Source: Homalodisca vitripennis
Lineage: Eukaryota > Arthropoda > Insecta > Hemiptera > Cicadellidae
Direction: 5' to 3'
Length of the DNA stretch: 64,000 nt
Assembly: GCF_021130785.1 (NCBI RefSeq)
Contig: NW_025776775.1
Coordinates: 60,727-124,726 of the forward strand
Shown one piece after another: positions 52,951-64,000 of this stretch. The notes under the pieces were generated by a model. It was not told the DNA's origin, made no database searches, and was given only the letters and a program-made list of their open reading frames with translations. The number at the start of each line of letters is the position of its first letter. The stretch's first letter is position 1. The position numbers were made by a program, and so were the translations under genes.

Positions 52951-53379
52951 GATTTTACCCCGTTCACAAGGAGAATATACTTGCAAAGTTATCAGAGTCC
53001 ACAACAAAGTAGAAATTATTACCAGATGCAAGAGATATCTTACTCGTATGACATCCTACACGATCAGGCCTCTTTTGCCAACAATCTATATTCCTCAACC
53101 GTAACACGAACAATTCCATATAAAAGTTGCAATCAAATATACCGTGACAGCCAAAGTACTGCCTAGAAATTGCAACGAAAATCTACATTGACGAAAATTT
53201 TATGTATTGAGAAATCAATGATACATTATATTAGAGTATCAATTTTCTATAATATTAATCTTGATATCATTAACAGTAATAATATAGTATCAAACGTACA
53301 AAGATTGTCTGTCAGTGAATATAACTACAAGTTTCTAAGAAAAGGCAATGATTTATCTGTTAAAGCATCCAAATACTAG
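52951..53379 (+). pseudogene. Unrecognised frame with one in-frame stop
   Basis: Open from 52,951 to 53,379 except for TAG at 53,164-53,166. The first part is Gln/Ser/Tyr-rich (SYQSPQQSRNYYQMQEISYS). There is no ATG near the start and no known motif. It may be a decayed exon or chance. Confidence 0.2.
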
Positions 53380-55990
53380 TCAGCAGTAGTATTTAAGTAG
53401 ATTATAAGATTTTCAATTTAAAAACTAAATTGTGAAAAAATGTATTTATAATAATAAATTAGTATTTTATACGACATATTTTGCTCTGTAACAATATTAT
53501 TCTCTACTAGCAACCACATACAGGAGCTAGACAACGATTGATCTAATTACTGAAGAAGCCTAGATCTGGAGGAACATTCCATAACACCAGATTAATATTA
53601 GTGAATACGCGTTATAAGACACTATGCAGATTCTCGTATCTAAGAAATAATCTAAACCAAGGAATCAATGAATTTTTTCCTTATAAACAAAAGTTAGCAA
53701 AAGGGAGATTACAACTATTCTATCTTTTATGGTTTGTTGCAATCTTTTTATTTATACGTGACTATTTCTATGTAACCAAATATAACAAAATTAGACATAG
53801 GATGTAACTTTAACAAAACTACAAAAGTCTGTTGATGATATTTATACACCTCATTTCCTTTGTTAATGATGACATAATAGTCATATGGAGTGTTGTGTAT
53901 TACATCCCCCAATGTGATAGTCTCTTTTAAAACATAATAAGAACAAATACTTGAGTCACTTTTGCTTATAGTTTTGTAGACCAATGCAGAAAGGGTAGAG
54001 TGTTATTAATAGCGGATATATTTAAGTGTCGAGTATAAAACTTTATAACATTGTACTGTCATTTGTTTTGTACTTGTTAATAAGACATTAATGGCACGAA
54101 GTATTAGTACTGAACCTGTAACCACAACCAGGAAATAATATGGTGGGTAAAGCAGAGATGGGTCAGGGTCAGCGGTCCTATGAAGTCTGGCACTTGTAAG
54201 GGTATGTTCTTTACGGCGCTACCTCATTTGTGAGAGAAACACAGGTGGAGAATGAGGAAACTATCCCTGTCACCGGAAGAATAAGAAATGACTGCAGGCA
54301 GTAGAGAAGCAAAAGATTATTATTCTCCCTTCACTAGGTCGGAGTGTAAGGCCGGCTTTTACACAGTATCACCTAAGATCAAGCCTAGGTCGAAATTATG
54401 AAATTTAGCTTATGTATACGTTAGAAATCACTTATAATCAGTAATAACTCAATAATAACCAGTACCCAATTAGTCCAGCTCTTCAAAAACTGTGAGGGAT
54501 TATTAATAATAATAACTTTTGGATTAAAATCATCGACGGTTAATGACTACGCTGATAGTCAACCCATTTGTGTCTTGTAACTGAATTCGCAGAGAGGTAT
54601 ACTCAATGCGGCAGTTATTTCGATATTTTGAGCTTAATGTAAAGGTAAGGCAATAGAATGTTAAAACATCACATTAATTACACAAAAACGGTCTATTCAT
54701 CAGGCGTTCATGCCCGAATAAATATAGACACATGCAAGTCGAATTTATTTACAACTATAAAAAGCTTGAGAGGTCCAGGTCATTACCACAATTATTTCAA
54801 ACATATACTGTCCATGCAAACTATTAATGAACCATGTTAAATAAAAAGGAACAGTTTGTTCAAGCAAAACAACTATACAATAATAATTCAGCTTTCAATA
54901 AATATACTTCTCAAACAAATAGGACTAAACTATGCTAAGATGTAGTTATTAGCACGAGCAAAATAAATCTGGTCAATAATAGATAATTACCGGTGGGTAC
55001 TGAGAGAACTAATAAATATAACACATATATCTTAATATAACACATATATCGATGCACGACGAGAAGACGTGAGGGTTCATTAATCATTTTTAATACGTCT
55101 CATTTACAATTTCAAGGTACCTGTACCTAAAGTAATGAAAAGAAAAAATTATAATGTTTACAAATCAAATTAATAGTTTAATATTGCAATTCATGTTTTC
55201 CTATTCCGTATATTTAATTTAAATATTCTGGAAAATAATAATTTAAATACTTGGAAAAGTCACTCATTTGTTTTAATCATGTAAATTTATATAAATGTTT
55301 AGGTATTTTAAAAGTTATCTCTCGTTAGTTCATGAACACATATTTATTGCAACACTACAAAATTTACTAATAAATGTTATAGTTAAATAAATTAAACATA
55401 AATTGTAATGAATAATTTAATATTAAAAATAATTGGTATTAAAGTTTGTGTTCAATATGTCGATTGGTGATATCCATTGTTATTTAAAATTTAATTCAAT
55501 ACAATGAAATGCTACTATATAATAATACTATAAATCCTCTCACAACAGCCTTTGCTCTTAATATATTTTAATATTTCACAACCTTACTCTAAACAAAATG
55601 AACCTTACATTATAGCACCTGTGAAATACTATACATTTATTTCTGTAAGTGTTATGACTTCACAAAAGGTACCTTGTAGCAGGTACATTGATTTAAATAC
55701 TGTTTCTCAATTAAAATTCTTCTAGAATCAATTCTTTGTTATTGAATATATTCGTTCCAATTATTAACTAAAAAAACAACATGCAATATTCTGGATGTAC
55801 ACGTGTATAATATTTGTAAATGTAGATATTTTCTCCACCAACAAATGGTACATGAAACTTTAAACGTGTTTTACTCATAAAGTGGTTATGATGCAATATT
55901 ACATTTCAGACATAGCAGCAATCTAAGCCCACCTGTACTCTAAGGAATGTGTTATTACTGTATTATATAAAAATAGTAAAGTTTTGTAAA
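53380..55990. other. Host DNA, no gene identified
   Basis: 54,130-54,400 is less AT-rich and may be an old unrecognised repeat. The rest is AT-rich without features I can support. Confidence 0.4.
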
Positions 55991-56029
55991 GGAAACAGGA
56001 TTTTTCCGGACATTTGCCATCGTTAAGTG
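55991..56029 (+). repeat. Penelope inverted repeat, left arm
   Basis: GGAAACAGGATTTTTCCGG... is the exact reverse complement of 58,044-58,082 over 39 bases by eye. Confidence 0.9.
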
Positions 56030-56054
56030 AAACAAGAAAACAGTAACACTAATA

Positions 56055-56088
56055 CGTTTCGAGATCTGCAATCTGATCTCTTCTTCAG
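56055..56088 (-). ncRNA. Hammerhead-ribozyme-like core
   Basis: On the minus strand: CTGAAGA-A, a perfect six-base stem GAGATC/GATCTC, an eight-base loop, then GAAACG. The same motif is at 3,729-3,762, where one stem pair is G-U. Helices I and III are not resolved by eye. Confidence 0.5.
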
Positions 56089-56417
56089 GTAAAGAACTAA
56101 CCTAATACATAATTACAAACTAGGTTAAAATAAACAAATCTTACTAAAGCGTTGTGGCACGCCTGAGTCAGGAATCACAACCTACATGTTGTATGTCAAT
56201 TTCACTAACACTAAAGACATGCACTTAATAAAAAAAAAACTATACAAAACACTAATCATTAAACTAAACTACGGAATACAGGTCACAATATGTCTTCACT
56301 CGTCTACTAACCATCTACGACTGACCAGAGGGGGTAGCCAATGGTAATCGAGACGGCCGGCTAAAACAAGATGGCGGAAATACAAGGGAAGGGGAACAGG
56401 AATGGGCCCTTTCGTTA

Positions 56418-58117
56418 TTATTGGTTCATGCGAGATGAACTTCTTAAAACCATATTGTGACTCCGCATTGGTTTATTGCAAATATCCGATCCGTTTGATA
56501 CTTTTGGTATTCTCTTTAGTTCATTTTTTAGAATTGGCAACCAAAGCGGCCTAATCTCGACTGATGGTTGACTGATTGGTTGGTCTGCCAATTTAATGTA
56601 TGTTGCCTCCAATTAATTTCCTTTTGAAGAAATGTGGTTCCCGATGTATTATGTGGGCTTCATCCCAATTCATATGATGGTCTTCGGACCAACAATGGTG
56701 TGCAATTTTTGACTTTTCTGTGAAACCCTTTCTCGTGTTTTCTTTGTGTTCTTTTATCCTTATGTTTAGTGGTCTTTTTGTCTCGCCTATGTATTCCCTA
56801 TTGCAGCTACATTTTATACTGTAAACACAGTTTTTGGAATCCTGTGTGCCATTTTTTGGTTTTGTTTTTACGAGACTTTGTCTAAGAGTGTTGTGTGTTT
56901 TAAACGCGGTTCTAATGTTGTACTTTCTACCTACTCTTCTAATTTTCTCCGATAATCCCGGCACATAAGGGATTGACATAAACGCAAATTTATCACAATT
57001 CTGTTTTTCTGACTCAGGAATGATTCTTCTGGTTCGTTTGCACTTATTAATTACTAATTGAGGGTATCCATTGCTTCTGAGATCCGATTCAATTTTCTTA
57101 AATTCTTCTTTTAGTCCATCTTTATCTGAGCACAAGCTCTTTGCTCTATCAAACAACGAGTAGGCTACTCCTTCTTTGACAGATTTTTGATGGTTGGATT
57201 GATAATTTAAATATTTTCCTCACTGCTGTGTGTGTAATCTTTCGAAAAACAGTTGTCTTAAGGACATCCCTATCTCTTAATACACACACATCCAAAAAGG
57301 GAAGCTTGTTTTGGACTTCCACTTCCATTGTGAGGCGGATGGAAGGAGAAATACTATTAATGTGATTCAAAAAATTATTTAATTCAATGTCTCCATGAGA
57401 AAAAATAACAAAGGTATCATCCACATACCTCCACCAAATCTTCGGTTTGAACTGAGCTGAAGCCAAAGCTTTTCGCTCGAATTCCTCCATAAAGATATTG
57501 GCGAAAATAGGAGACAGTGGAGAACCCATTGCCATCCCCTCATCTTGACGGTAAATTTTACCCTCTAACTCAAAATAATTGCATTGAGTGCATAGTTCTA
57601 ACAGTTCCATAATTACTGGCACGGGAAGTTTAGTTCTATCCTTTAATGTTTGGTCTTCTTTGAGACGTGATTTAATAATTCCGAGAGTTTCTGGAACTGG
57701 TACATTTGTAAATAGACTTTCGACATCAAAACTTACCAGTTTGTCAGTTTCAGTCAACTTTAGGGATTTTGACTTCTCTACGAAATCCCTGGAATTTTTT
57801 ATGAAAGAGTCAGTTTTTCCTACCAATGGTGTTAAGATGTCCAAGAGGACTTTAGACAATTCCCTGCAAGGTGAATCACGAGAACTAATGATGGGCCGGA
57901 GAGGGATGGTAGGTTTGTGGATTTTGGGAAGGCCATACATATGGGGGATTTTGGAGTGGTGAGGAGTTAATTTAGATCTAAATTTATCTGAAAAAAATTC
58001 TTTATGTTTTCTTAAGGTGTTTGCTACTTTGCGTTCAAATGTACACTTAACGATGGCAAATGTCCGGAAAAATCCTGTTTCCTTCACAATCCTTCCATCG
58101 TCAAAAATAACCTTCAA
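56418..58117 (-). pseudogene. Penelope RT-GIY-YIG protein, frameshifted
   Basis: Three frames form one protein. 58,117-57,149 holds the reverse transcriptase: MYGLPKIHKPTIPLRPI, SFDVESLFTNVPV, GMAMGSPLSPIFANIF and the catalytic RYVDDTFVIF. A frameshift near 57,225 leads to 57,156-56,593, with NGYPQLVINKCKR, then the GIY-YIG-type nuclease CVYSIKCSCNREYIGETKRP with RIKEH and SEDHH. A second frameshift near 56,612 leads to the C-terminal LEATYIKLADQP...WLPILKNEL piece. The enzyme would nick host DNA and reverse-transcribe the element there. N-terminal domain absent upstream of KVIFDDGRIVKE. Inactive copy. Confidence 0.88.
58044..58082 (-). repeat. Penelope inverted repeat, right arm
   Basis: Exact inverted match of 55,991-56,029. 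It lies within the start of the remaining reading frame. Confidence 0.9.
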
Positions 58118-58168
58118 ACAAAGAAAGTTTTGTACTTTGGATAAATGTTTATCTGTTGAAACACTTTA

Positions 58169-58578
58169 AAATGCTTTCCTATTTATCAACAGTGTCTTAT
58201 AGCATAATTGTAGCGATTGATTTTTAAATTAAATCATTCTGTTATAAAGGTTCTATATGAAAAAACTAAACTGATGAATAACATGATTCTAATACAGTTA
58301 ACTATCAGAAAAGGTAGATTTAAGTGTATTTTTATGATGAATACATTAGGGAAGGTCATAAGTACTAAATATTACTTTTCAAATTTACCAGCTGGAAGCC
58401 AGCCCTGCTGTACTAAAAGCTCTGATTATTCTTTGTTCTCGATGCCATATTCATGAAGTGAACCTCGCTAATTTTGCTAGAATGATGTTAATTGTAACTT
58501 CACAAGAATGTTATTTTGCGTGTTGGAATTAAAAGATTATTTATCATACAGAAATTATCTTTTTTTCTCTTACATTAG
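58169..58578. other. Host DNA, no gene seen
   Basis: AT-rich; the frame 58,217-58,456 shows no motif. It ends with a T/C-rich run and TTACATTAG, which looks like a 3' splice acceptor. Confidence 0.4.
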
Positions 58579-58706
58579 CTTGTCGAACATTCCTAGTAAA
58601 TATACAGGCGATGAGGAACTGAGGCCACTAATCAAAGCTGGACAAACAACCAAAGGTGATTATATCCTGCGGTTGACGCCGTCTCTGTCCAATTACAGTG
58701 ATAAAC
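58579..58706 (+). CDS. Possible internal host exon
   Basis: After TTTTTTTCTCTTACATTAG the sequence becomes less AT-rich and stays open (LSNIPSKYTGDEELRPLIKA, then TTKGDYILRLTPSLSNYSDK). A plausible donor, GTACGT, follows at 58,707; an alternative GTGATT donor is at about 58,654. Entry phase leaves one base of a split codon. No protein family recognised. The exon would belong to a plus-strand gene, possibly the one that may start at 49,745. Confidence 0.35.
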
Positions 58707-59035
58707 GTACGTGCTATGGATTGATCAACCAAACCATTCTAATTGCCAAATGTGGTGAACTACAAACCATAAATCTACTTAGTGCTCATTTCTGCTCATT
58801 TAAAATTGTATAATTCTGTTAAAACACAAGATTATAAAAACCTTACTTAAAGTGGAAGTGAAACCTTATACTTTTAGTTCTAGTTGAACATTAATTAAAG
58901 ATATCGACATTATTGTTCTCATAGTGAAGATAAAAGTAATACTAAAACATAGTTGTAATAAGTTTCTTTGTTTATTCTCTACCAATTTCATAAAGTACAC
59001 AGAGTATAAAAATCTACACATGTCTTACATAAATT

Positions 59036-59090
<55 letters not shown>

Positions 59091-60402
59091 GCAATCCAAA
59101 AACATAATAGAAGTGGTAGATATTAAAAGTTTAACTAATCACCATTCTGGCAGCCATTCTGCTCATAAAGACCTGATGTGGTGTAATACTCTGCACTAAG
59201 CTACCATTGTTTACTCTTACAAGTTTTATTCGTTAAAAATTAATTATTCAAGGTTTTGTAATGAATGAGTAAAGCAAAATAATTGACGTAGAACTGTTAC
59301 TAATCATTACAAATACCTCAAAAACTAGATTAATTTAAATCAATAAACTATGTGATATATAATCTAAGGAGCTTTGAGGGCAAATAATTAAAAAATTTAA
59401 GGTATTTTAAAAGTTTAACTTTTTGAATGTTGTAATATAGAAACAATTGTATACTAAAACTTCATCGCTCTATGACCTAAATTATGGAACTATTCCCTTA
59501 ATCTATAAAAATGTTAAAAGCAAAACTTTCCCAGAAAATTCATATCAACGTGTACGAGAGTGAATTCTATGTGTGTGCATGCCTAGCTATAGAATTTAAA
59601 TGAGTGTAATTGAATTCTCTCAGGCAGTAGGCTTAATACATTTTTCTTTTATGTCTACCTTTGAGATCTAAAGAGTTTATTTTCTCTATGATTGTATATA
59701 CGTCACGATGTCCGCAAGGAAATCTAGAAAGTTTGCATAGTTTAACTAACTTATAAATGTTTATGGATTAAACACAAGGCAATGAAATGCCTAACGAAAA
59801 CATGTATCTGAACCGTTTAATGTTAATCATATTTAACTATCAATTCATAATTTATCTACTACTATCTAGGTATTGAGAGTACGTATGCTATAATGCTGTG
59901 CTAATTAGAGTAATTTAGTTTTTTTGTTGTAGCACACGCCAGTTACCAATGCTCCAGAGATATTGAAAAAGCAACTTGAGCTCCTATTCTGGGGAAATTT
60001 AAGGTGAAATAGAAAATTTAATTCTTTACTCTGGACATTAAATATTTGATTTTATAGCAGCTCTTCACTTAAAAATAAGATTATAAAAAATGCCCCAAAT
60101 CATATTTACTAAACTTATTATATAAATGTTTTAATTCCCATACCTTGATAAACGGTTAATAAATAATGTACATGTAAAGAATGTAATTGTGTATTGCACA
60201 GTATCATTTACTTCGTCTTGCATAGTAACTACAGAAAATACAAATATTATAGTTAGTTAACAAAAACAATTTTTTATGGTATACTATTTATATGTGGATA
60301 TCAAGGACCGTATCGTTTATATTTTAAAAGTTACACTCCTTTGATACAAGTATAATGTTCTTTTAGAATAAAAGACTTAAAATGCTACAAGCACCTCTCT
60401 AG
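58707..60402. other. AT-rich host DNA with a (TA)n tract at 59,041-59,088
   Basis: No gene seen; one TA microsatellite. Confidence 0.45.
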
Positions 60403-60647
60403 CAACGACATAAGTTACTTGACTTTATCGAGGTCCCGACAGTTCGTGCTTCCGCTGTTGCTTTAACGTCATTTGCTTTTCATTTTGAAGACTCCCTGGG
60501 TAAACTTCTGTTTCCTTTACGTAATCAAGCTCGCACTGCAGGTCAGAAACTTTTTCAGACATATACTTTCCATATCTTTACTTCCCACAACCGTTCAGCT
60601 CGTTTGCGTGTGACTAATTACCTACATTCGGTAATAAATGTATTTTG
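60403..60647. other. Less AT-rich open island, exon-like on both strands
   Basis: About 80 codons are open on the plus strand with an internal CTGCAG/GTCAGA donor-like junction. The minus strand has ATG at about 60,561 with a 45-codon frame (MSEKVSDLQCELDYVKETEV). Neither is recognised. Confidence 0.2.
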
Positions 60648-60695
60648 AGTAGTATATTGATAGCGACGATTTTCATTCACAAGCTACCTACCCTA

Positions 60696-60765
60696 ATATA
60701 TATATATATATATATATATAAATCCTGTATGTTTATGTTAGTATAGGTAGCTTATGAATAATTTA

Positions 60766-60805
<40 letters not shown>
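60696..60805. repeat. Two (TA)n tracts flanking ~48 bp
   Basis: TA runs at 60,696-60,720 and 60,769-60,805. The mariner-like element is inserted at the end of the second. Confidence 0.85.
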
Positions 60806-60807
<2 letters not shown>

Positions 60808-60809
60808 TA

Positions 60810-61203
60810 CATGGTGACAGTTAAGTCTGGAACCTCTTTTTTAATTTTTTAAACCAAAATAGAAAGAAATACCAAACGTTTCACACGTGCTTACTGGTGA
60901 TAGTAACGCACACATCTGCCCAATTACCAACCGGATAATCCCTTTGGGGGACGGTCCACAAGGAGTCAGACAAAATTCTTACATAGCAGCATAGGTCAAA
61001 TTTGGTATCAAATTGAAGGTCTTACTTAGCAGAGTACAATTCCGCTAACCGGACTTCAAAAGGTGGATTCATTCAGTAGTTATGGCTATTTGAATTTTAA
61101 AACAATTGAACAATGTAAATTATTAAGTATAACAAGTAAACACCAATTTATAAGTACCTGTGATCAAAGTAAGTGTTCAAAATGTTCCCCTCCCATCATC
61201 TGA
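60810..61203 (+). repeat. Mariner left inverted repeat
   Basis: Pairs with 61,756-62,139; shares GTTAAGTCTGGAACC, GGGACGGTCCACAAGGAGTC and GTTCCCCTCCCATC (complement in the right copy). Several small indels separate the copies. Confidence 0.85.
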
Positions 61204-61462
61204 CAGTGTAGTAATCAAAGCCAGGAATCAATAATTATTATCAATAACACAACTACTGTTAGAATGTGGAAAGTGGCAGATTGAGCCATACACAGCATCC
61301 ACAGAAACATAAACGTTTAGGCAAGTATTATAGGAAATCAAATTATGAACCCATTATTTATCAATGGCAATTTAAATGGTGACTCGTATCCAGCAATGCT
61401 CCAAAATTAGATAATTCCTGCACTACAAGCTGCTCTTGGTCGGACAATTTCAAAGAATTTAT

Positions 61463-61795
61463 TTCCAACAAGATGGCGCGCCACTACACTTTGCTCTCCT
61501 TGTTAGAGAATACTTGGATACAATATTCATTCACAGATAGATTGGAAGACGTGGTGCAGTACAGTGGCCTGCTCGTTCCCCTGATTTATCTCCGCTGGAT
61601 TTTTTTCTTTGGGGATACCTCAAAGATAAAGTTTATCGTACTAAGCCTCGAGATTTGGCGCACCTAAGAAATCTCATAGTCCAAGAAGCTCAAGATATTC
61701 CTCGTGACTACCTTCAAAATGCAGTGTATGGCTTTTACAACCGCCTAGGACATTGCCAGACGATGGGAGGGGAACATTTTGAACACTTACTTTGA
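61463..61795 (+). pseudogene. Mariner-like transposase C-terminal remnant
   Basis: One frame, about 110 codons: FQQDGAPLHFALLVREYLD, an in-frame TAG in place of the tryptophan expected before IGRRGAVQWP, then RSPDLSPLDFFLWGYLKDKV and a helical tail ending at TGA 61,793-61,795. The SPDL-x-PLDFFLWG block is the third catalytic region of Tc1/mariner-type enzymes. The first two thirds, including the helix-turn-helix and the first catalytic aspartate, are gone. The end of the frame runs into the right inverted repeat. Confidence 0.85.
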
Positions 61796-62139
61796 CCAAA
61801 GGTACTTAAAAATTGGTGTTTACTTCTAATACTTCTCGCAGTTCAATTGTTTTAAAATTCAAAATAGCTATACCTACTGAATGAATCCAACTATTGAAGT
61901 CCGGTTTGCGGCATTGTACTCTGCTAAGTAAGACCTTTAACTTTATACCAAACTTGACCTATGCTGCTATTTAAAATTTTGTCTGACTCCTTGTGGACCG
62001 TCCCCCAAAGGGATTATCTGGTCGGTAATTGGGCAGATGTGTGCGTTACTATCACCAGTAAGCACGTGTGAACGTTAGTATTTCTTTCTATTGTGGTTTA
62101 AAAATTAAAAAAGGGGTTCCAGACTTAATTGTCACCCTG
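61756..62139 (-). repeat. Mariner right inverted repeat
   Basis: Inverted copy of 60,810-61,203. It contains the last ~13 codons of the transposase remnant. Followed by TATATATA. Confidence 0.85.
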
Positions 62140-62141
62140 TA

Positions 62142-64000
62142 TATATATATATATATATATTCGGATTTTACATGTGGAACAACTTGAATGTTGAAAAACA
62201 TATAAATAACATTGTAGAGTTTTTATTACTGCACTGTAATTTTCATTGCGCTTCTACTCTTTATATAGAAAATTACTGGGTTTTCTGGTAAGATCACTGG
62301 ACATACAGGTTGATTCCGTTTTAGACACAATTTCCAAGGCACCCCTTTTTGATAGAGGATGTAAATACAAAAATTTTGGCCCAATACAGATTCATTCGCT
62401 AATGATTTTGTTTCAGAAAAAAACTTTTAATTTGTGAAAACGCCTCCTTGTAAGCAGCACTTATTCGACTCTTTGAGATTAAACAACACGGATTTGTTTT
62501 TTCTTATCGTTATCGGACAATGTTCAACGTATTTTATATCCAAATTTCTTACATTCTTATAATTTCGTAATATTAAAAAAATATTGACATCACTTCATGT
62601 TTAAATCCTTGTGATTTACTAAAAAGCATTCCTCAAAGCTTCCTATTATATAGTGGTTGGATTGCAGTTTCTTATAGACTTTTTTATCGTGGCATTACGA
62701 GCATATAACCTATTATTATTAATTAAATTTAGGGGGAGATTATAAAAATACTTATATTTCTTTATGGCTATAACATGTAAACCTTGTTATCCGTTACGAC
62801 AATTGTAACCAATTTTATTACGAGCACTGTATATAATTTTACTTAATCCTTTACTTAATTCGTAAGAGAATCAAGTAAGGGATAGGCTGACAATTATTTT
62901 AAAATTGTATCGTAGTGTATACAATTGTACATTCTGAATACCTCCTTACATATAACTATATTGTAATGCATACATATAACTATATTGTAATGCATACATA
63001 ATTTTGTTGATGTTTAAGTGTAAAAACAATTTAAGTTGATATGTCTAATACACGCCACAAAAACTGTATTGTTTTATAAAATATAATTTTTGATTTACAA
63101 CTAAATAGAACTTACGAATAACATTTAGTTGGGAAATATGATTATAAAATACCTTTATCATTTATATTCTGTGAATTTAGAAAGATTAATGCCTTGGCTT
63201 TGTTTCTAAATGGGTGGTCATTACTTTTGTTTACTTTGCTGTAGCGTTCACCCACAAAGTTAATACACTTGATCACTCACTGCTTTATGAATAATGTTTA
63301 CATATCGTAATGTACATTCTTATATTAATTTTTTATTCTTAGTAAATATAAAGGCTCTGAGATAGAATAAGTAGGTTTGAAACAGAAGGGAAAAGGATAT
63401 GTTTGACTTATATAGTATTCTAGGCATAAAGAGGAAAAGGTATTGATCATTTTCTGAAAGTTTTTATAATCCACATATTTTAGCTCTTACTGTTAGTGTT
63501 AAAAATGTTTTTAAATAAGTAAATGAAAATAAACAAAATTATCTTTTGTAAATTCTATATAAAAAAATATATTCATCCATTTTCAATAAATAATAATATC
63601 TTCTTATTATTCTTATTATTCTTACACCTTATTTCAAAGAATTGAAAACTTATAAAGAAATTGCTTTTATATATTAAATAACCGTATCCTTGTGCTAAAT
63701 AAACATAAAAATATGTTATCACAAACAACCTAATATTACAGTTTATAAAATACGTAAAGCAGTGTATGATCATCAAATATTACGTCGTTTTGTATCCGAC
63801 TGTTTCTGAAACATGTAATATCTCGTGTTTTCAAACCACTATGTTTGAAGACTGAGTATAGTTGTTCACAACGAGGCATAAGTCCCTTATGACTACAAAA
63901 AGATGTGTTAAACTGTGAACTTAGGTAGTACCAACACCCAGTAACCTATAAATTAATTTGGGTCCATAGTGGCCATTGTAATAAATTTTTTAAAATTTTT
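62142..64000. other. AT-rich host DNA, no gene seen
   Basis: No recognisable feature to the window end apart from a short (TA)n run at the start and a direct duplication of TACATATAACTATATTGTAA at about 62,948 and 62,974. Confidence 0.45.

Larger units (their letters stand above)
55991..58168 (-). mobile_element. Penelope-like element, 5'-truncated
   Basis: Minus-strand element with a Penelope-type reverse transcriptase followed by a GIY-YIG endonuclease, a 3'-UTR and a hammerhead-like core near its 3' end. A 39-base exact inverted repeat links 55,991-56,029 with 58,044-58,082. The N-terminal part of the protein is missing. The outer limits are approximate. Another terminal fragment lies at 3.7 kb. 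Confidence 0.85.
60810..62139 (+). mobile_element. Mariner-like (IS630-Tc1) element, internally deleted
   Basis: Inverted repeats of about 390 bp (60,810-61,203 and 61,756-62,139) start CATGGTGACA and CAGGGTGACA. TA dinucleotides flank both ends (60,808-60,809 and 62,140-62,141), as in the family's TA target duplication. Only the C-terminal third of a transposase remains inside, with a stop. Confidence 0.85.

Noticed and set aside
53548..53576. Third hammerhead-like core (CTGAAGAAGCCTAGATCTGG)
   Set aside because: There is no GAAA after a closing stem and no Penelope flank; only the first box resembles the motif.
57588..57962. 124-residue plus-strand frame in the Penelope element
   Set aside because: Antisense shadow of the reverse transcriptase.

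Overview
This is an AT-rich nuclear segment of an animal, most likely an arthropod and probably an insect. It is almost entirely intergenic and repetitive DNA. It carries long (TA)n tracts, satellite-like arrays, an RNA polymerase III tRNA-like unit, Penelope-like, LTR, mariner-like and Polinton/Maverick elements, and only a few isolated exon-like islands. No complete host gene can be supported.

Layout. 1-15.7 kb: host AT-rich DNA with a diverged tandem repeat at the left edge, a Penelope-like terminal fragment with a hammerhead-ribozyme-like core (3.7-3.86 kb), an array of ~148-bp units (5.98-7.29 kb) and a tRNA-like gene (7.55 kb). 15.7-19.4 kb: a reverse-oriented, internally deleted LTR retrotransposon holding only a broken gag between two LTR copies. 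19,953-37,756: a Polinton/Maverick of about 17.8 kb with ~1.25-kb terminal inverted repeats and a 6-bp TATATA target duplication. 38,772-47,981: a very young Ty3/gypsy element with ~1.97-kb LTRs, intact gag and pol, and a classic -1 frameshift site. 48-64 kb: host DNA with a possible first coding exon (49,745), a second exon-like island (58,579), a Penelope-like element (about 55,991-58,168, minus strand) and a deleted mariner-like element with ~390-bp inverted repeats (60,810-62,139).

The Polinton is the main object. It has a replication/integration module (protein-primed DNA polymerase B, integrase with a zinc-ribbon head), a virion module (double-jelly-roll major capsid, penton-like minor capsid, packaging ATPase, adenain-like protease, a PLA2-like minor protein, a fibre-like coiled-coil protein) and accessory genes: a TFIIB/VLTF3-like zinc-ribbon protein, BRO-family genes in a partial tandem ladder, two cysteine-rich paralogues, a free-standing copy of the integrase zinc ribbon and a helical-repeat protein. 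Most genes start at the same short motif, TCTA-n(2-4)-TAAATGG, which overlaps the start codon. It resembles poxvirus and giant-virus/virophage late promoters. Together with the VLTF3-like gene this suggests the element carries its own virus-style late-expression signals.

Most of the large Polinton genes contain frameshifts, often at homopolymers, although its inverted repeats are nearly identical and the neighbouring gypsy pol is fully open. It is either a recently broken element or one affected by local sequence errors. All identifications come from reading the sequence by eye; no alignment or search was run.
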